Assembly (NCBI GenBank): GCA_046484325.1
Contig: JAWOJB010000076.1
Coordinates: 1-51,018 of the forward strand
Direction of reading: 5' to 3'
Source: JAWOJB01 sp046484325
GTDB taxonomy: Bacteria; Actinomycetota; Acidimicrobiia; Spongiisociales; ZC4RG35
Length of the DNA: 51,018 bases
The position numbers were made by a program, and so were the translations under genes. The number at the start of each line of letters is the position of its first letter. Position 1 is the stretch's first letter. Of the stretch, positions 1 through 9,281 are shown in pieces. Under the pieces are notes generated by a model. The model did not search any database. It was not told the origin of the DNA and saw nothing but the letters and a program-made list of their open reading frames with translations.

Positions 1-23
1 CGAGACCGTCCCCGCCCCCTGAG

Positions 24-824
24 TCAGGACCGCTGGCGGACCGCCTCGAACAGCACCACCGCGGCGGCGGCCGCCGCGTTGAGGGAGTCGGCGCTCCCGA
101 TCATCGGGATTCGCACCGACTCATCGGCGGCTCGCACCCAGGCATCGGACAACCCGTACTGCTCGGAGCCGATGACCACCGCCACCCCACCGTGGTAGTC
201 GGCGTCCCAGTGGAGCCGGGACGTCTTCGGGGAGGCGGCGACGAGGTGGATGCCGGCCTTCCGAAGCCTCCTCGTCGCCGTCTTCGTGTCGGAGATCCCG
301 AGGGGGACGGTGAAGAGGGTCCCGAGGGAGGCGCGAATGACATTCGGGTTGAAGGGGTCGGTCGTGGGGTCACAGACCAGCACCGCCCGCACGCCGGCGG
401 CGTCGGCGGTGCGCAGCATCGTCCCGAGGTTGCCGGGCTTCTCGATCGACTCCACGATCAGGAGCAGCGGGTCGCCGCTCAGATCGATGGCATCGAAGTC
501 GGTGTCGAACTTGCGGGCCACGGCCATGAGGCCCTCCGGCCGGTCCCGGTAGGAGGCCCGTCGGAAGGCGGCCTCGCCCAGTTCGACGGTCTCGGCCCCG
601 GCCGCCACGGCTGCCCGGACCAGGCTCGGCTCGTTCTTGCCGAGGTAGAGCGACGGACAGTGGTAGACCGAGACGAGATCGATCCCGGCCTCGACCGCCC
701 TGCTCAACTCACGGAAGCCCTCGACCACGAAGAGACCGGATCGGTCGCGCTGGCGTCGCTCGCGCAGGAGGACGAGTTGCTTGACCCGCGGATTCTGGGT
801 CGAGGTGATCGGCCTCGCGGTCAT
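24..824 (-). CDS. TrmH/SpoU-family RNA 2'-O-methyltransferase
   Basis: This is a SAM-dependent RNA ribose methyltransferase of the SPOUT class, 266 residues. The N-terminal 70 or so residues look like the RNA-binding SpoU substrate-binding domain (STQNPRVKQLVLL, then FVVEGFREL). The three SPOUT motifs follow: EKPGNLGTMLRTADAAG near residue 150 with the conserved Asn and Arg, VIGSEQYGLSDAW near 215, and IPMIGSADSLNAAAAAA near 240, which forms the SAM-binding knot. The frame stays open well upstream, but ATG at 824 is chosen because family homology begins there and the upstream part lies over the sigma-factor gene. The start is 13 bases after the sigma-factor stop, so the two are probably co-transcribed. 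The target nucleotide (rRNA or tRNA) cannot be read from sequence. Confidence 0.9.
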   Translation of the reverse strand: MTARPITSTQNPRVKQLVLLRERRQRDRSGLFVVEGFRELSRAVEAGIDLVSVYHCPSLYLGKNEPSLVRAAVAAGAETVELGEAAFRRASYRDRPEGLMAVARKFDTDFDAIDLSGDPLLLIVESIEKPGNLGTMLRTADAAGVRAVLVCDPTTDPFNPNVIRASLGTLFTVPLGISDTKTATRRLRKAGIHLVAASPKTSRLHWDADYHGGVAVVIGSEQYGLSDAWVRAADESVRIPMIGSADSLNAAAAAAVVLFEAVRQRS

Positions 825-837
825 CCGGCCCGAGAGG

Positions 838-1407
838 CTACTCGTCGGTTCCCCCCATCTCCCTGTAGGCCTCGACCAGCCGCGTTCGCGCCCGATGGAA
901 GGCGACCCGGACCGCCCCGGCGGGGAGACCGAGGCGGCGGCCGATGGCGGCATGGTCGAGTCCCTCGACCTCCCGCATCCACAGCAGCTCCCGGTCCCTG
1001 TCGGCGAGGGAGTCGAACGCCCGGCGGACGGCGGCATGCTCGTCGTGGTCGACCGCCAGGTCCTCGGGCGTGGCGGGGGGGACCCCGACCAGGCCGAAGC
1101 GCACCCGTCCCCGGTTCCGTAGGTGACTGCGGAACCGGTTCCGGGCGATCGTCCAGAACCACGCCTCGAACCGCTCCGGGTCACGGAGGTCGCCGATCCG
1201 CCGCACCACGCCTTCGCAGGTGTCGGCGGCGAGATCGGAGGCGTCGGCGTGGGACAGGCCCATCGCCCGATAGAACGCAAAGATCCGTGGATGGCCGCCG
1301 TCAAGGATCACGCCGAGGGCGATGCGGTCACCGGTGCGTGCCGCTGCAATCGACTGGAGCGCCGGCGGCCATGGGCGATCGTCGGGCGGGCTGCCCTTCG
1401 ACTGCAT
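838..1407 (-). CDS. ECF-type RNA polymerase sigma factor
   Basis: This is a small sigma-70 family factor of 189 residues. Region 2 is at about residues 40-105 (FYRAMGLSHADASDLAADTC, then RFEAWFWTIARNRFRSHLR, the -10 recognition helix). Region 4 is at about 125-183 (AFDSLADRDRELLWMREVEG, then LDHAAIGRRLGLPAGAVRVAFHRARTRL, the helix-turn-helix). It lacks regions 1 and 3, as expected for ECF (group 4) factors. The gene directly upstream on the same strand encodes a single-pass membrane protein that could be its regulatory partner, and the TrmH gene lies downstream. No classical zinc anti-sigma (HxxxCxxC) is present next to it. Which promoters it reads is unknown. Confidence 0.9.
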   Translation of the reverse strand: MQSKGSPPDDRPWPPALQSIAAARTGDRIALGVILDGGHPRIFAFYRAMGLSHADASDLAADTCEGVVRRIGDLRDPERFEAWFWTIARNRFRSHLRNRGRVRFGLVGVPPATPEDLAVDHDEHAAVRRAFDSLADRDRELLWMREVEGLDHAAIGRRLGLPAGAVRVAFHRARTRLVEAYREMGGTDE

Positions 1408-1438
1408 GAAGCCAGCTTACGACCTCGGGCTGCGAGGC

Positions 1439-2062
1439 CTAGGGCCGCCCGCCCCCCGAACCCTGCCCGGGGGTCTGGGGCTGGCTGCCCTGTCCGGGGG
1501 TCTGGGGCTGGCTGCCCTGTCCGGGCGTTTCGGGCTGGCCGGTCTGGGCGGGCTTCGCAACGAGCGATCCGAGCGTGCGGGCGATGAGGCGAACCTCCTC
1601 GCCGCGGTTGGAGTCGGATGCAGTGTCGGGCTCCGGGACCGCCTGCATCGCTTCGATCATCGCCAGTAGTTCCTGGACATCGGCGCGATCCGCGGCGGCC
1701 CGCTCGGCCACCCGTTCGACTGCGACGAGCGCCCGACCGACGTGACCCCGGTCGATGAGCACCTCGACCTCGGCGAGGCGCTCGGTGGCTCGATCCGCGC
1801 CCCAGGGCGTCAGGTCCACCACCCACTCTCCGGCCCGGTCGAACGGGTGGAGCAGGTCCCCGGGGACCGAGTCGTCGGCCACGGCAGCCAGCGAGGCGAA
1901 CGCGAGCGCGCAGAGAGTTGCGGCGAGTGCCAGAACCCGCAGGCTCGACCGGCCGGTGGCGCCGACCGGGTCGGGCATGACGGCCGGACGCGTCGGAGCC
2001 TCGGCGCGCAAGTGATGTGCGTACCGCCGAAGGGCATCGAGGGCGTCGGGCCGCTTTGTCAT
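1439..2062 (-). CDS. Single-pass membrane protein, DUF5667-like, with Pro/Gln/Gly repeat tail
   Basis: This 207-residue protein begins with a short cytoplasmic segment (MTKRPDALDALRRYAHHLRA). One hydrophobic segment lies at about residues 42-62 (LRVLALAATLCALAFASLAA). Then comes an extracytoplasmic helical region starting DDSVPGDLLHPFDRAGEW, a pattern seen in actinobacterial DUF5667-type proteins found beside sigma factors. The last 35 or so residues are tandem GQGSQPQTP units ending in GSGGGRP. The gene precedes the ECF sigma gene by 31 bases on the same strand, which suggests co-expression and perhaps a role in sensing or restraining the sigma factor; that role is inferred from context only. 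There is no signal-peptidase site after the hydrophobic segment, so it is probably anchored. Confidence 0.7.
   Translation of the reverse strand: MTKRPDALDALRRYAHHLRAEAPTRPAVMPDPVGATGRSSLRVLALAATLCALAFASLAAVADDSVPGDLLHPFDRAGEWVVDLTPWGADRATERLAEVEVLIDRGHVGRALVAVERVAERAAADRADVQELLAMIEAMQAVPEPDTASDSNRGEEVRLIARTLGSLVAKPAQTGQPETPGQGSQPQTPGQGSQPQTPGQGSGGGRP
1467..1547. repeat. 27-bp tandem repeat in coding sequence
   Basis: Two identical 27-base units (1467-1493 and 1494-1520) are followed by a diverged third unit (1521-1547). They lie inside the gene at 1439-2062 and encode the 9-residue unit GQGSQPQTP. Because the unit length is a multiple of three, copy-number change would lengthen or shorten the tail without a frameshift. 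Confidence 0.9.
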
Positions 2063-2095
2063 CTCACGAATACTGTCCTCGTACCAGCTCCAACG

Positions 2096-2716
2096 TTACG
2101 CCGGATCCGGCCGGGAGCCGCCCTCCGACCAGCGCTCCCGATGGACGACCGAGCCGGCGGACCGCGGTCCTCGTGCCAGTGAGCCACTCGGTCGGTCGGG
2201 AGCCGGTCGGCCGATGGTGACCACCCCGATCGGCGTCACCTCGGCGGGGATCCCGAGCAGGTCACGGAGGCCCGGGATGGAGTGCACCCCGAGGAATCCG
2301 GCGGCGAGGCCCTCGTCGACGGCGGCGAGGAGGATCAGCATGAGCGCGGCACCGGCATCGACCCACCAGTACGGGACCGGCCACTCGATCTCCCGCCCGT
2401 CGGCGTCGAGCTTGTCGGGCTCCCGATAACGCCGGTGGTAGTCATCCTCGCTCACGCAGACGACGACGTGGACCGGGGCCCGGGAGATCCACGGATCGAA
2501 CCCTTTCGCTACATAGCCGTCCTCGCCCGCCAGCCGGGCGATCTCGGCTCGCAGGCCCGGCTCGGTGACGACGACGAACGACTGCCCCTGGGTGTTGCCG
2601 GCGCTCGGGGCCCGCCGCCCCGCAGCCACGATGCGCTCGATCACGCCGTCGGCGATCGGCTCTTCGAGGTAGTTGCGTATCATCCGGCGCCGTCGTACGA
2701 CGTGTGAGAACTCCAT
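2096..2716 (-). CDS. Nitroreductase-family FMN oxidoreductase
   Basis: This is a flavin-dependent NAD(P)H oxidoreductase of the nitroreductase fold, about 206 residues. The N-terminal MEFSHVVRRRRMIRNYLEEP is the typical FMN-phosphate-binding arginine cluster. RRAPSAGNTQGQSFVVV near residue 35 is the conserved second FMN-binding segment, and GLAAGFLGV near 145 and VTPIGVVTIGRP near 170 complete the fold. ATG at 2716 fits the family start; a GTG at 2725 would add three residues. It is the last gene of the minus-strand group that begins with pntA, 12 bases after the small membrane protein, so it may draw on the NADPH pool made by the transhydrogenase. The substrate is unknown. The C-terminal 30 residues are Arg/Ser/Gly-rich and not part of the domain. 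Confidence 0.85.
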   Translation of the reverse strand: MEFSHVVRRRRMIRNYLEEPIADGVIERIVAAGRRAPSAGNTQGQSFVVVTEPGLRAEIARLAGEDGYVAKGFDPWISRAPVHVVVCVSEDDYHRRYREPDKLDADGREIEWPVPYWWVDAGAALMLILLAAVDEGLAAGFLGVHSIPGLRDLLGIPAEVTPIGVVTIGRPAPDRPSGSLARGPRSAGSVVHRERWSEGGSRPDPA

Positions 2717-2728
2717 GCACCGCACCCG

Positions 2729-3120
2729 TCAGCGGTCGTCGAGGGGCGTGGAAGGTCCCTGCAGGTGCCCGAACCGGACCGCCCTCGTGAGCCCGACGAC
2801 CACCGCAGCCACCGCCACGGCGAGGAGGAGCAGCGTCGTGGCGGTCCCGAGCACCAGGGCAGAGGCCAGCGCAACCGCCAGGCCGAGGCCGGCGAGGCCG
2901 AACAGCAGAGCCCGCGGACGTCCGCCCGCGTCGATGAGCCTGCCCGGCTCGACCGTCGCAAACCAGATCAGGATCCCTCCGGTCACGAGGAGCGTTGCCA
3001 CCTGGACCATCCCCGCCGTGCCGAGGAAGGTCAGGTAGAGGGCGCCTGACGCCACCGCCAGGCCGAGCCCGACCTCGCCGAGCATCCGCCGCAACGGGCC
3101 CGGACCGGGTGGAGGAGTGC

Positions 3121-3124
<4 letters not shown>
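2729..3124 (-). CDS. Small four-helix membrane protein coupled to pntB
   Basis: This 131-residue protein is of unknown function. Four hydrophobic segments lie at about residues 15-36, 38-54, 68-88 and 90-110 (for example LLFGLAGLGLAVALASALVL), with a short Pro-rich N terminus (MSTPPPGPGPL) and a charged C terminus. Its ATG at 3124 overlaps the pntB stop codon (ATGA), so it is translated with the transhydrogenase. I recognise no family motif. It could be an accessory or assembly factor of the transhydrogenase or simply a co-transcribed membrane protein; the sequence does not decide. Confidence 0.75.
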
Positions 3125-4490
<1,366 letters not shown>

Positions 4491-4494
<4 letters not shown>

Positions 4495-4775
4495 GACTCG
4501 TCCTTGCGGAACATGCCGAGCATGCGGTCGGTGACGAGGAATCCGCCTACGACGTTGACGGTGGCGAAGGTCACGGCGACGAACCCGAGGATCACCGCCA
4601 GCCTCTGGTCGCTCCCGCCGGCTGCCACGATGGCGCCGATGACGCTGATCCCGGAGATGGCGTTGGATCCGGACATCAGCGGGGTGTGGAGCGTCGGCGG
4701 CACCTTGGTGATGACCTCGAACCCCGTGAACCCTGCCAGCACGAACACCGTGATCGGGATGAGCAGATCAGCCAT
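4491..4775 (-). CDS. pntAB: NAD(P) transhydrogenase subunit alpha, membrane part
   Basis: This 94-residue protein is the separate membrane portion of the alpha subunit found in three-gene transhydrogenases (Rhodospirillum-type alpha2). It begins MADLLIPITVFVLAGFTGFE and has the signature KVPPTLHTPLMSGSNAISG. Three to four membrane helices supply part of the dII channel. ATG at 4775 is chosen because it overlaps the pntAA stop by one base (TGATG), with GGAGG just upstream inside pntAA as ribosome-binding site; the frame is open further upstream without homology. It joins with the soluble alpha1 and with PntB to make the enzyme. Confidence 0.95.
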
Positions 4776-5899
4776 CAGTTCACCTCCAGAGCGGCGAGGA
4801 CGGCGGGGTGCACGACCACCCCCCCGTGGGTCGCGCACGACCCTCGAACGATGTCGTCGTCGACCTCGACGTCGATTGAACCATCGGATTCGAGGAGCTC
4901 GACGAACGCCGCCACGTTCCGGGCGTACATCTGGCTGGCATGGCCGGGGGTCCGAGAAGCCAGGTCGGTCGCCCCCATGATCGTCACCCCTCCGTGCACG
5001 ATGGTCTCACCGGGGCGGGTGAGGGCGCAGTTCCCGCCGGTCGAGGCGGCCAGGTCGACGATCACGGCTCCGGGCCGCATCGCCTCCACCGTGGCCTCCT
5101 CGATCAGGCGCGGTGCGGGACGGCCGGGCACCGCGGCAGTGCAGATCACGGCATCGGCATCGACGACGTGGCCGGCGAGCCCCTCGATCACCCGCCGCTG
5201 CTGATCCTCGTCCAGTTGGCGGGCATAACCGCCCGCGGCAGCGTCGTCCTGAGGCTGTTCGACCGCCTCGATGAAGGATGCCCCCAGGCTCTTCACCTGC
5301 TCGGCCGCCGCCGAACGCACGTCGAACCCGGACACCACCGCCCCCAGGCGGCGTGCCGTGGCGATCGCCATGAGCCCGGCAACCCCGGCTCCCAGCACCA
5401 GCACCTTGGCGGGTCGCAGCGTGCCCGCAGCCGTGGTCAGCATGGGGTAGAACCGGTCGCCGGTCACGGCGGCCTCCAGCACGGCCTGATACCCGGCGAC
5501 CGTGGCTTGGGACGAGAGGGCGTCGACCACCTGCGCCCGGGTGGTGCGCGGCACCAGCTCGAAGGCGAAGGCGGTGGCGCCGGCGGCGGCTGCCGAGGCC
5601 ACCCATGCCGGGTCGTCGAGCGGCCGGAGCAGGCCCAGGACCGCCCCCGGAACCGCGAGCCGCTCCAGCGGTCCTGGTCTTCCCACCGTGGCCACCAGGT
5701 CCACCTCGTAGACGCCTCCGGCGTCGGTGATGCCGGCGCCTCGGTCGACGTACTCGTGATCACGATGGCCGGCCTGGAGACCGGCTCCGCTCTCGACGAC
5801 GATCTGGTGGCCGCGGGCGGCGAGCCGGCCGGTGACGTCCGGTGTCATCGACACCCGGCGCTCGTCGTCGGCCGCCTCACGGGGTACTCCGATGCGCAT
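4775..5899 (-). CDS. pntAA: NAD(P) transhydrogenase subunit alpha, soluble part
   Basis: This 374-residue protein is the NAD(H)-binding dI domain of the transhydrogenase, homologous to alanine dehydrogenase. It starts MRIGVPREAADDERRVSMTP, the usual N terminus of the family. ATTAAGTLRPAKVLVLGAGV near residue 165 starts the Rossmann fold, followed by ATARRLGAVVSGFDVR, and TAAVPGRPAPRLI near 265 is the mobile-loop region. The C terminus ends at LEVN after a short acidic stretch. ATG at 5899 is preferred over upstream in-frame starts because homology begins there. It is the first gene of the pnt operon and is divergent from the Usp/CBS gene at 6015; the 115 bases between should hold both promoters. 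Confidence 0.95.
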   Translation of the reverse strand: MRIGVPREAADDERRVSMTPDVTGRLAARGHQIVVESGAGLQAGHRDHEYVDRGAGITDAGGVYEVDLVATVGRPGPLERLAVPGAVLGLLRPLDDPAWVASAAAAGATAFAFELVPRTTRAQVVDALSSQATVAGYQAVLEAAVTGDRFYPMLTTAAGTLRPAKVLVLGAGVAGLMAIATARRLGAVVSGFDVRSAAAEQVKSLGASFIEAVEQPQDDAAAGGYARQLDEDQQRRVIEGLAGHVVDADAVICTAAVPGRPAPRLIEEATVEAMRPGAVIVDLAASTGGNCALTRPGETIVHGGVTIMGATDLASRTPGHASQMYARNVAAFVELLESDGSIDVEVDDDIVRGSCATHGGVVVHPAVLAALEVN

Positions 5900-6014
5900 G
5901 TGTCGCATGGTGGCAGATGCGGCCCGCCCGTCGGGAATTGGCCGGTCGGCCCCGACCGGCCGGATGCGATGGAAGACGCCGGCGGCGCCGATTCCTGCCA
6001 CACTCCGGGCCGGC

Positions 6015-6914
6015 ATGACCTATGTGTCGCCGCTCGATTCGGCGCCCGTGCTGTGGACCCGGGGAGAGGGCTGTCAGGAGCTCGCCGCCGCCCTGTCGGT
6101 GGGCGAGCCGGTGCGGGTGGTCGACGATCTCGTCGACACGGCGGTGCGCAAGCGGGCCGGCCTGCTGGTCGCCCGCCGGCTGCCGGGCTCGGACCTGCTC
6201 TCGGTGGCCGTCCCGGTCGACCTCGCCCTCGGCGACGCGGGGGCGGTGGTGGCGGCCGTGGCCGGTGGGCCCCACTCCCTGCTCGCCGCCGGGGTGGCGG
6301 CGCGCCTCGGCGATCGATTGGGCGTCGCCGCCTCGATGGTGTGCGCGGTGAGGCCCGGGGACGACCGGGAGCAGGCGCTCGCCGTCATCGAGGACATCTA
6401 CCGGCGGGTCCCTGTGCTCGAATACCGGATCGTCGAGGCCGAGGACGCCCAGCAGTTGGTCGGGCAGCTGCCCGACGACCCCCTGCTGGTGCTGGGCGCA
6501 CCCGGCGGCAACTGGTTCCAGCGGGTGCTGTTCGGGCGCGGCGTTCGCCTGCGCCAGCGGGCACCCAACGGGGCCGTGGTCGTTCGGGCGGTCCCGCCGC
6601 GAGTCTTCGGCCTGATGGGTGAGCCTGTCTTCATCTCCCCGCTGCGGGAGGCCGGCGACGTGCTCCGCACCCATCCCGAGTCGGTCCTGGCGGTCGTGGA
6701 GGGCGGGGTCCTGGTCGGGCTGGTCCGACGGGAGGTGCTCCAGCGCGCTGCACCTGGGCGTGCGGTCTCGGAGCTGATGGATCCGCCGGTGTCCGTGTCC
6801 TTCGATGCCACCATCGAGGAGGCGGCCCCGCTCTTCGTCGGGTTCGGCGACGACCCGGTCCCGGTGGCCGGCCGCAACGGCGAGCTGGTGGGCGGCCTCG
6901 TCCGGCCCGGGTAG
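6015..6914 (+). CDS. Universal-stress-like protein with C-terminal CBS-like region
   Basis: This 299-residue protein begins MTYVSPLDSAPVLWTRGEGC. Residues 55-195 resemble a Usp fold, ending in a glycine-rich stretch near residue 160 (LVLGAPGGNWFQRVLFGRG, then PNGAVVVRA) that corresponds loosely to the Usp nucleotide-binding G-x2-G...G pattern. Residues 200-299 look like a CBS pair: PVFISPLREAGDVL, SVLAVVEGGVLVGLVRREVL, VSELMDPPVSVSFDATIEEA and PVPVAGRNGELVGGLVRPG. It probably binds an adenine nucleotide and has a regulatory role. ATG at 6015 is chosen because the upstream frame lies over divergent pntAA. The Usp match is weak and should be tested by profile search. Confidence 0.6.
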   Translation: MTYVSPLDSAPVLWTRGEGCQELAAALSVGEPVRVVDDLVDTAVRKRAGLLVARRLPGSDLLSVAVPVDLALGDAGAVVAAVAGGPHSLLAAGVAARLGDRLGVAASMVCAVRPGDDREQALAVIEDIYRRVPVLEYRIVEAEDAQQLVGQLPDDPLLVLGAPGGNWFQRVLFGRGVRLRQRAPNGAVVVRAVPPRVFGLMGEPVFISPLREAGDVLRTHPESVLAVVEGGVLVGLVRREVLQRAAPGRAVSELMDPPVSVSFDATIEEAAPLFVGFGDDPVPVAGRNGELVGGLVRPG

Positions 6915-6938
6915 CGGCGAACCGCTCGGGAGGTCAGA

Positions 6939-8126
6939 ATGTCGAGCATGGTGCTCGACTCTCCCCAGGCCACGACCGGTCGCCGGATCTGGAGGGCCAC
7001 CTGGATCTCGTTGCTGGTGCTCGTCGTCGTGTTCCACGTCGCCGGGGGCTGGTACTTCGGGAGCGTGCTGGTGGCCGACGGATTCGAGCCGGCCGGCCCC
7101 GACACCACGCCCAACGTGCAGGTGGTGACGGCCGACGCCGACACGGTGGAGCTACGCCCCACCGTCGACGACCTGACGGCCCTCGTCCGTCCGGGCATCT
7201 TCGGCCTGGCCCACGACGGGGGGTACGGCCAGCTCGGCGTCATCCTCTCCGACGGCGCAACAGTCGTTCGGGCCTTCGACCCGCTGGATGGCGGCGCCCC
7301 GGTCGTCGGTGGCGCGGCCCGGATCGACGGGTTCGCTTTCCCCCCCGACCCCGCCGCCGCCCTCGGCCGGCCCGTCGAGACGGTGACCTACCCGTCGCCG
7401 CTCGGCGACTTCGAGGCATGGCAGGTGGACGGAACCCGGCCCGACTGGGTGATACACGTGCACGGGAAGGGCTCTTCGCCGTCGGAGGCGATCCGGCTGA
7501 TGCGCCCCCTGGCCGACGCCTCCTATCCGCAGCTCGTGATCACCTACCGCAACGACGAGGGCCAGCCGGCCGACCCCTCGGGGTACTACCAGTACGGGGC
7601 CACCGAGTGGGAGGATGTGGCGGCAGCCGTCGAGTACGCCAGGTCGCAGGGCTCCCAGCGGGTGATCCTCGTCGGGTACTCGACGGGTGCGTCGCACGTG
7701 CTGGCCTACCTCTACCGGGCGCCGCGGGAGAGGGTGGCGGCGGCGGTGCTCGATGCTCCCAACATCGACTTCTCCACCACCGTCGACTTCAACGCCGCCC
7801 AGCGCCAGGTGCCCCTGCTCGGGATCCCCATCCCGCAGAGCCTCACTTTCCTGGCCAAGTGGTACGCGTCGTTGCGGACGGGGGTGAACTGGGAGTCGAT
7901 CGACTACGTCGACCGGGCGGACCGGCTGGCGGTGCCCACGCTGGTCTTCCACGGGACGGAGGACCGTTCGGTGCCGCCGGCGTCGAGCCGGGCGTTCCAG
8001 GTGGAGCGCCCCCAGTTCGTGACCCTCGTCGAGGTCGGCGGAGCCGGGCACGTCGAGAGCTGGAACGTCGACCCCGAGGCGTACGAGAGCCGGGTGCTCG
8101 CCTTCCTCCAGGCCTCGGGCGCTTGA
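6939..8126 (+). CDS. Membrane-anchored alpha/beta hydrolase
   Basis: This 395-residue serine hydrolase has an uncleaved N-terminal anchor at about residues 20-42 (TWISLLVLVVVFHVAGGWYF), which places the catalytic domain outside the membrane. The alpha/beta-hydrolase core starts near residue 165 (VIHVHGKGSS, the oxyanion-loop strand). It has the nucleophile elbow GYSTGA near 248, the acid strand TLVFHGTEDRSVPP near 330, and the late His in GGAGHVESW near 367. Between the anchor and the core is a 120-residue domain I do not recognise. The gene lies 24 bases after the Usp/CBS gene and 45 before the ABC transporter. The substrate is unknown. Confidence 0.8.
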   Translation: MSSMVLDSPQATTGRRIWRATWISLLVLVVVFHVAGGWYFGSVLVADGFEPAGPDTTPNVQVVTADADTVELRPTVDDLTALVRPGIFGLAHDGGYGQLGVILSDGATVVRAFDPLDGGAPVVGGAARIDGFAFPPDPAAALGRPVETVTYPSPLGDFEAWQVDGTRPDWVIHVHGKGSSPSEAIRLMRPLADASYPQLVITYRNDEGQPADPSGYYQYGATEWEDVAAAVEYARSQGSQRVILVGYSTGASHVLAYLYRAPRERVAAAVLDAPNIDFSTTVDFNAAQRQVPLLGIPIPQSLTFLAKWYASLRTGVNWESIDYVDRADRLAVPTLVFHGTEDRSVPPASSRAFQVERPQFVTLVEVGGAGHVESWNVDPEAYESRVLAFLQASGA

Positions 8127-8171
8127 CCGGCATCGCCGCACCCGCCGCCGGTCGGTGAGAGGAGGCCGTCC

Positions 8172-9281
8172 ATGGGCGACCGGGAGGTGATGATCCGGCT
8201 CGATCGGGTCGGGAAGCTGTACCCGGGGGCGGCCACGCCGGCAGTCGGCGAGCTCAGCCTGGAGATCCACTCCGGCGAGGTGATGGCGCTCATCGGGCCA
8301 TCGGGATGCGGCAAGACGACAACGCTCAAGATGATCAATCGCATCGTCGAGCCGACGTCGGGGGCGGTGTGGCTCGGCGGCCGGGACACCGCCACCATCC
8401 CGGCCCATCTGCTCCGGCGCGACATCGGCTACGTCATCCAGCAGGTCGGGCTCTTCCCGCACCGGACCATCGGCGAGAACATCGCCACGGTGCCGCGGCT
8501 GCTCGGATGGGAGCCGGCCCGGATCGTCGAACGAGTTACCGAGCTCGCCGAGCTGGTGGGGCTCGAGCCGGAGATGATGGGCCGGTATCCGGCAGAGCTG
8601 TCGGGTGGCCAGCAACAACGCGCCGGTGTGGCGCGGGCGCTGGCGGCCGACCCGCCCGTCCTGCTCATGGACGAGCCGTTCGGGGCCGTGGACCCGATCG
8701 TGCGGAGCAGGCTCCAGGACGAGCTGGTGGCATTGCAGCGCCGGCTTCGCAAGACGATCGTGTTCGTGACCCACGACATCGACGAGGCGATCAAGCTCGG
8801 CGATCGGATGGCGATCCTCGACGTGGGCGGTGTGCTGGCCCAGGTCGGTGCACCCGAGGAGGTGCTCCGGTCACCGGCCGGCGCCTTCGTCGAGGACTTC
8901 CTGGGCGGTGAGCGCGGCCTCAAGCGCCTCGCACTCGTCACCGTCGCGTCGGCGCCTCTCGCCAGGGGTCCGATGGTCCAGATCGGTACCTTGCCCGGTG
9001 ATGCGCGGCGGGTGCTCGCAGAGCTCGGTTCGGACTGGGTGGGGGTCCTGGACGGGGAGCGTCTCGTCGGGTGGATCTGGGGAGCAGAGATCGGGGACGA
9101 GCCGATCCCCGGCTCCGTGCCGCCCCGGCCGTTCCTGGTGACCCTCCAGCCGGATGCCACTCTCCGGCAGGCGCTCGACGCCATCGTCACCGTGCACACC
9201 CGGACGGTGGTGGTCGTCGAGGGCGACCGCTTCCTCGGCGTGCTGGATCTCGAGGGCGTCGCCGGTGAGGTCACCGAGTGA
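8172..9281 (+). CDS. opuCA: Osmoprotectant ABC transporter ATP-binding protein, CBS-containing
   Basis: This is the ATPase of a glycine betaine/carnitine/choline importer of the OpuC/ProV type, 369 residues. It has Walker A GPSGCGKTT at residues 42-50, the ABC signature LSGGQQQR at 143, Walker B LLMDEP at 164 and the switch His in VFVTHD near 200. The C-terminal 110 residues form CBS-like repeats (MVQIGTLPGDARRVLAELG; FLVTLQPDATLRQALDAIV), which in OpuA-type transporters sense ionic strength or cyclic di-AMP. The stop overlaps the first permease (GTGA at 9278-9281). All four transporter parts follow in order. Confidence 0.93.
   Translation: MGDREVMIRLDRVGKLYPGAATPAVGELSLEIHSGEVMALIGPSGCGKTTTLKMINRIVEPTSGAVWLGGRDTATIPAHLLRRDIGYVIQQVGLFPHRTIGENIATVPRLLGWEPARIVERVTELAELVGLEPEMMGRYPAELSGGQQQRAGVARALAADPPVLLMDEPFGAVDPIVRSRLQDELVALQRRLRKTIVFVTHDIDEAIKLGDRMAILDVGGVLAQVGAPEEVLRSPAGAFVEDFLGGERGLKRLALVTVASAPLARGPMVQIGTLPGDARRVLAELGSDWVGVLDGERLVGWIWGAEIGDEPIPGSVPPRPFLVTLQPDATLRQALDAIVTVHTRTVVVVEGDRFLGVLDLEGVAGEVTE

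Noticed and set aside
824..1304. Long N-terminal extension of the TrmH gene
   Set aside because: The extra 160 residues are Arg/Ser/Pro-rich and lie over the sigma-factor gene in another frame; family homology starts at 824.
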